Of a stretch of DNA of 49,603 bases, positions 49,459-49,603 are shown in pieces. The stretch is taken from positions 1-49,603 of the forward strand of contig JACZKE010000032.1 of NCBI GenBank assembly GCA_014860225.1, written 5' to 3'. This DNA comes from Desulfuromonadales bacterium (GTDB lineage Bacteria; Desulfobacterota; Desulfuromonadia; Desulfuromonadales; BM103). The translations under genes and the position numbers were made by a program. The notes under the pieces were generated by a model. The model saw only the letters and a program-made list of their open reading frames with translations. It did no database searches and was not told where the DNA came from. Every line of letters begins with the position of its first letter. The first letter of the stretch is position 1.

Positions 49459-49603
49459 TCAAGGTTGCCAGATTTTCAGAAGTGCTTCAGCCATCTCGGC
49501 CGGACTGTCGGCAACGCTCACGCCGCACTCGCGCAAGAACGCTTTCTTGCTGGCAGCGTCGCCTTTGCCGCCGGAGATGATGGCGCCGGCATGGCCCATG
49601 CGC
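49459..49603 (-). CDS. sucD: Succinyl-CoA synthetase alpha subunit, C-terminal part (cut by the window edge)
   Basis: The minus strand from the edge reads [20 protein letters not shown], then [15 protein letters not shown], and ends at a stop at 49459. This is the C-terminus of SucD, which makes succinyl-CoA or GTP/ATP in the TCA cycle. The phosphohistidine and CoA-binding parts lie outside the window. Confidence 0.93.
   Translation of the reverse strand, partial: RMGHAGAIISGGKGDAASKKAFLRECGVSVADSPAEMAEALLKIWQP

Noticed and set aside
1-49603. tRNA, rRNA and CRISPR sequences
   Set aside because: I saw no cloverleaf-like or rRNA sequence in the gaps and no regularly spaced direct repeats; a covariance-model search would be decisive.

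Overview
The window looks like a chromosomal segment of a Desulfuromonadales/Geobacter-type anaerobic bacterium. This is inferred from gene content: a GGDEF enzyme of the Geobacter 'Hypr' (cGAMP-synthase) type, a V/A-type ATPase, a P460-type and a mono-heme c cytochrome, a ferritin-like protein, small CxxC proteins, a FadE/FadD lipid module and long palindromic intergenic repeats. There are no rRNA or tRNA genes and no CRISPR array that I can see. Most genes are housekeeping or conserved accessory modules in tight operons. The first ~6.8 kb appear more AT-rich and carry gene debris.

Region by region. 1-6785: the tail of an IS4-type transposase, then a EutA/maleate-isomerase-like racemase, a three-component TRAP transporter (DctPQM), a relic of an EamA permease, a divergent Lrp/AsnC regulator and a fold-type II PLP enzyme. 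Together these look like an uptake and catabolism unit for an unidentified amino-acid-like or carboxylate compound. 6933-14707 (minus): a complete nine-gene V/A-type ATPase operon in the gene order of the Enterococcus ntp operon, with a single-hairpin c subunit that has Na+-site-like residues. 14887-17241: a GAF-GGDEF protein with the Hypr serine substitution, and a ferredoxin-like Fe-S protein. 17396-20384: a mini-lipoprotein, a TetR regulator overlapping a Crp-type HTH-only protein, a radical SAM/SPASM-like protein and a cytochrome P460. 20451-27826: a VTT-membrane/flavin-disulfide-reductase fusion, a long hairpin repeat, a patatin relic, pgi, fadE and an AhpD-like protein.

28127-37075 (minus): a five-gene operon DUF1302 outer-membrane protein, DUF1329 protein, YCF48-like beta-propeller, MMPL/RND permease and long-chain acyl-CoA synthetase. 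It suggests envelope transport of a hydrophobic acid coupled to CoA activation. A strong hairpin separates the two outer-envelope genes from the rest. 37447-40024: sixA, a small membrane protein, a second long palindrome, transaldolase, a PP0621-like metal-binding protein and folK. 40404-44173: a possible leader peptide and the moxR-DUF58-transglutaminase triad, in which the DUF58 gene seems to start with CTG. 44170-49372: pcnB, a divergent miaA, a glycosyltransferase, a PilZ protein, a ferritin-like protein and a mono-heme cytochrome. A 42-bp palindrome separates them from the convergent 3' end of sucD at the window edge.

The most interesting points are the predicted cGAMP-type GGDEF enzyme, the uncharacterised DUF1302/1329/YCF48/MMPL/FadD operon, the racemase-TRAP-PLP module of unknown substrate, the predicted CTG start, and the long dispersed hairpin elements.
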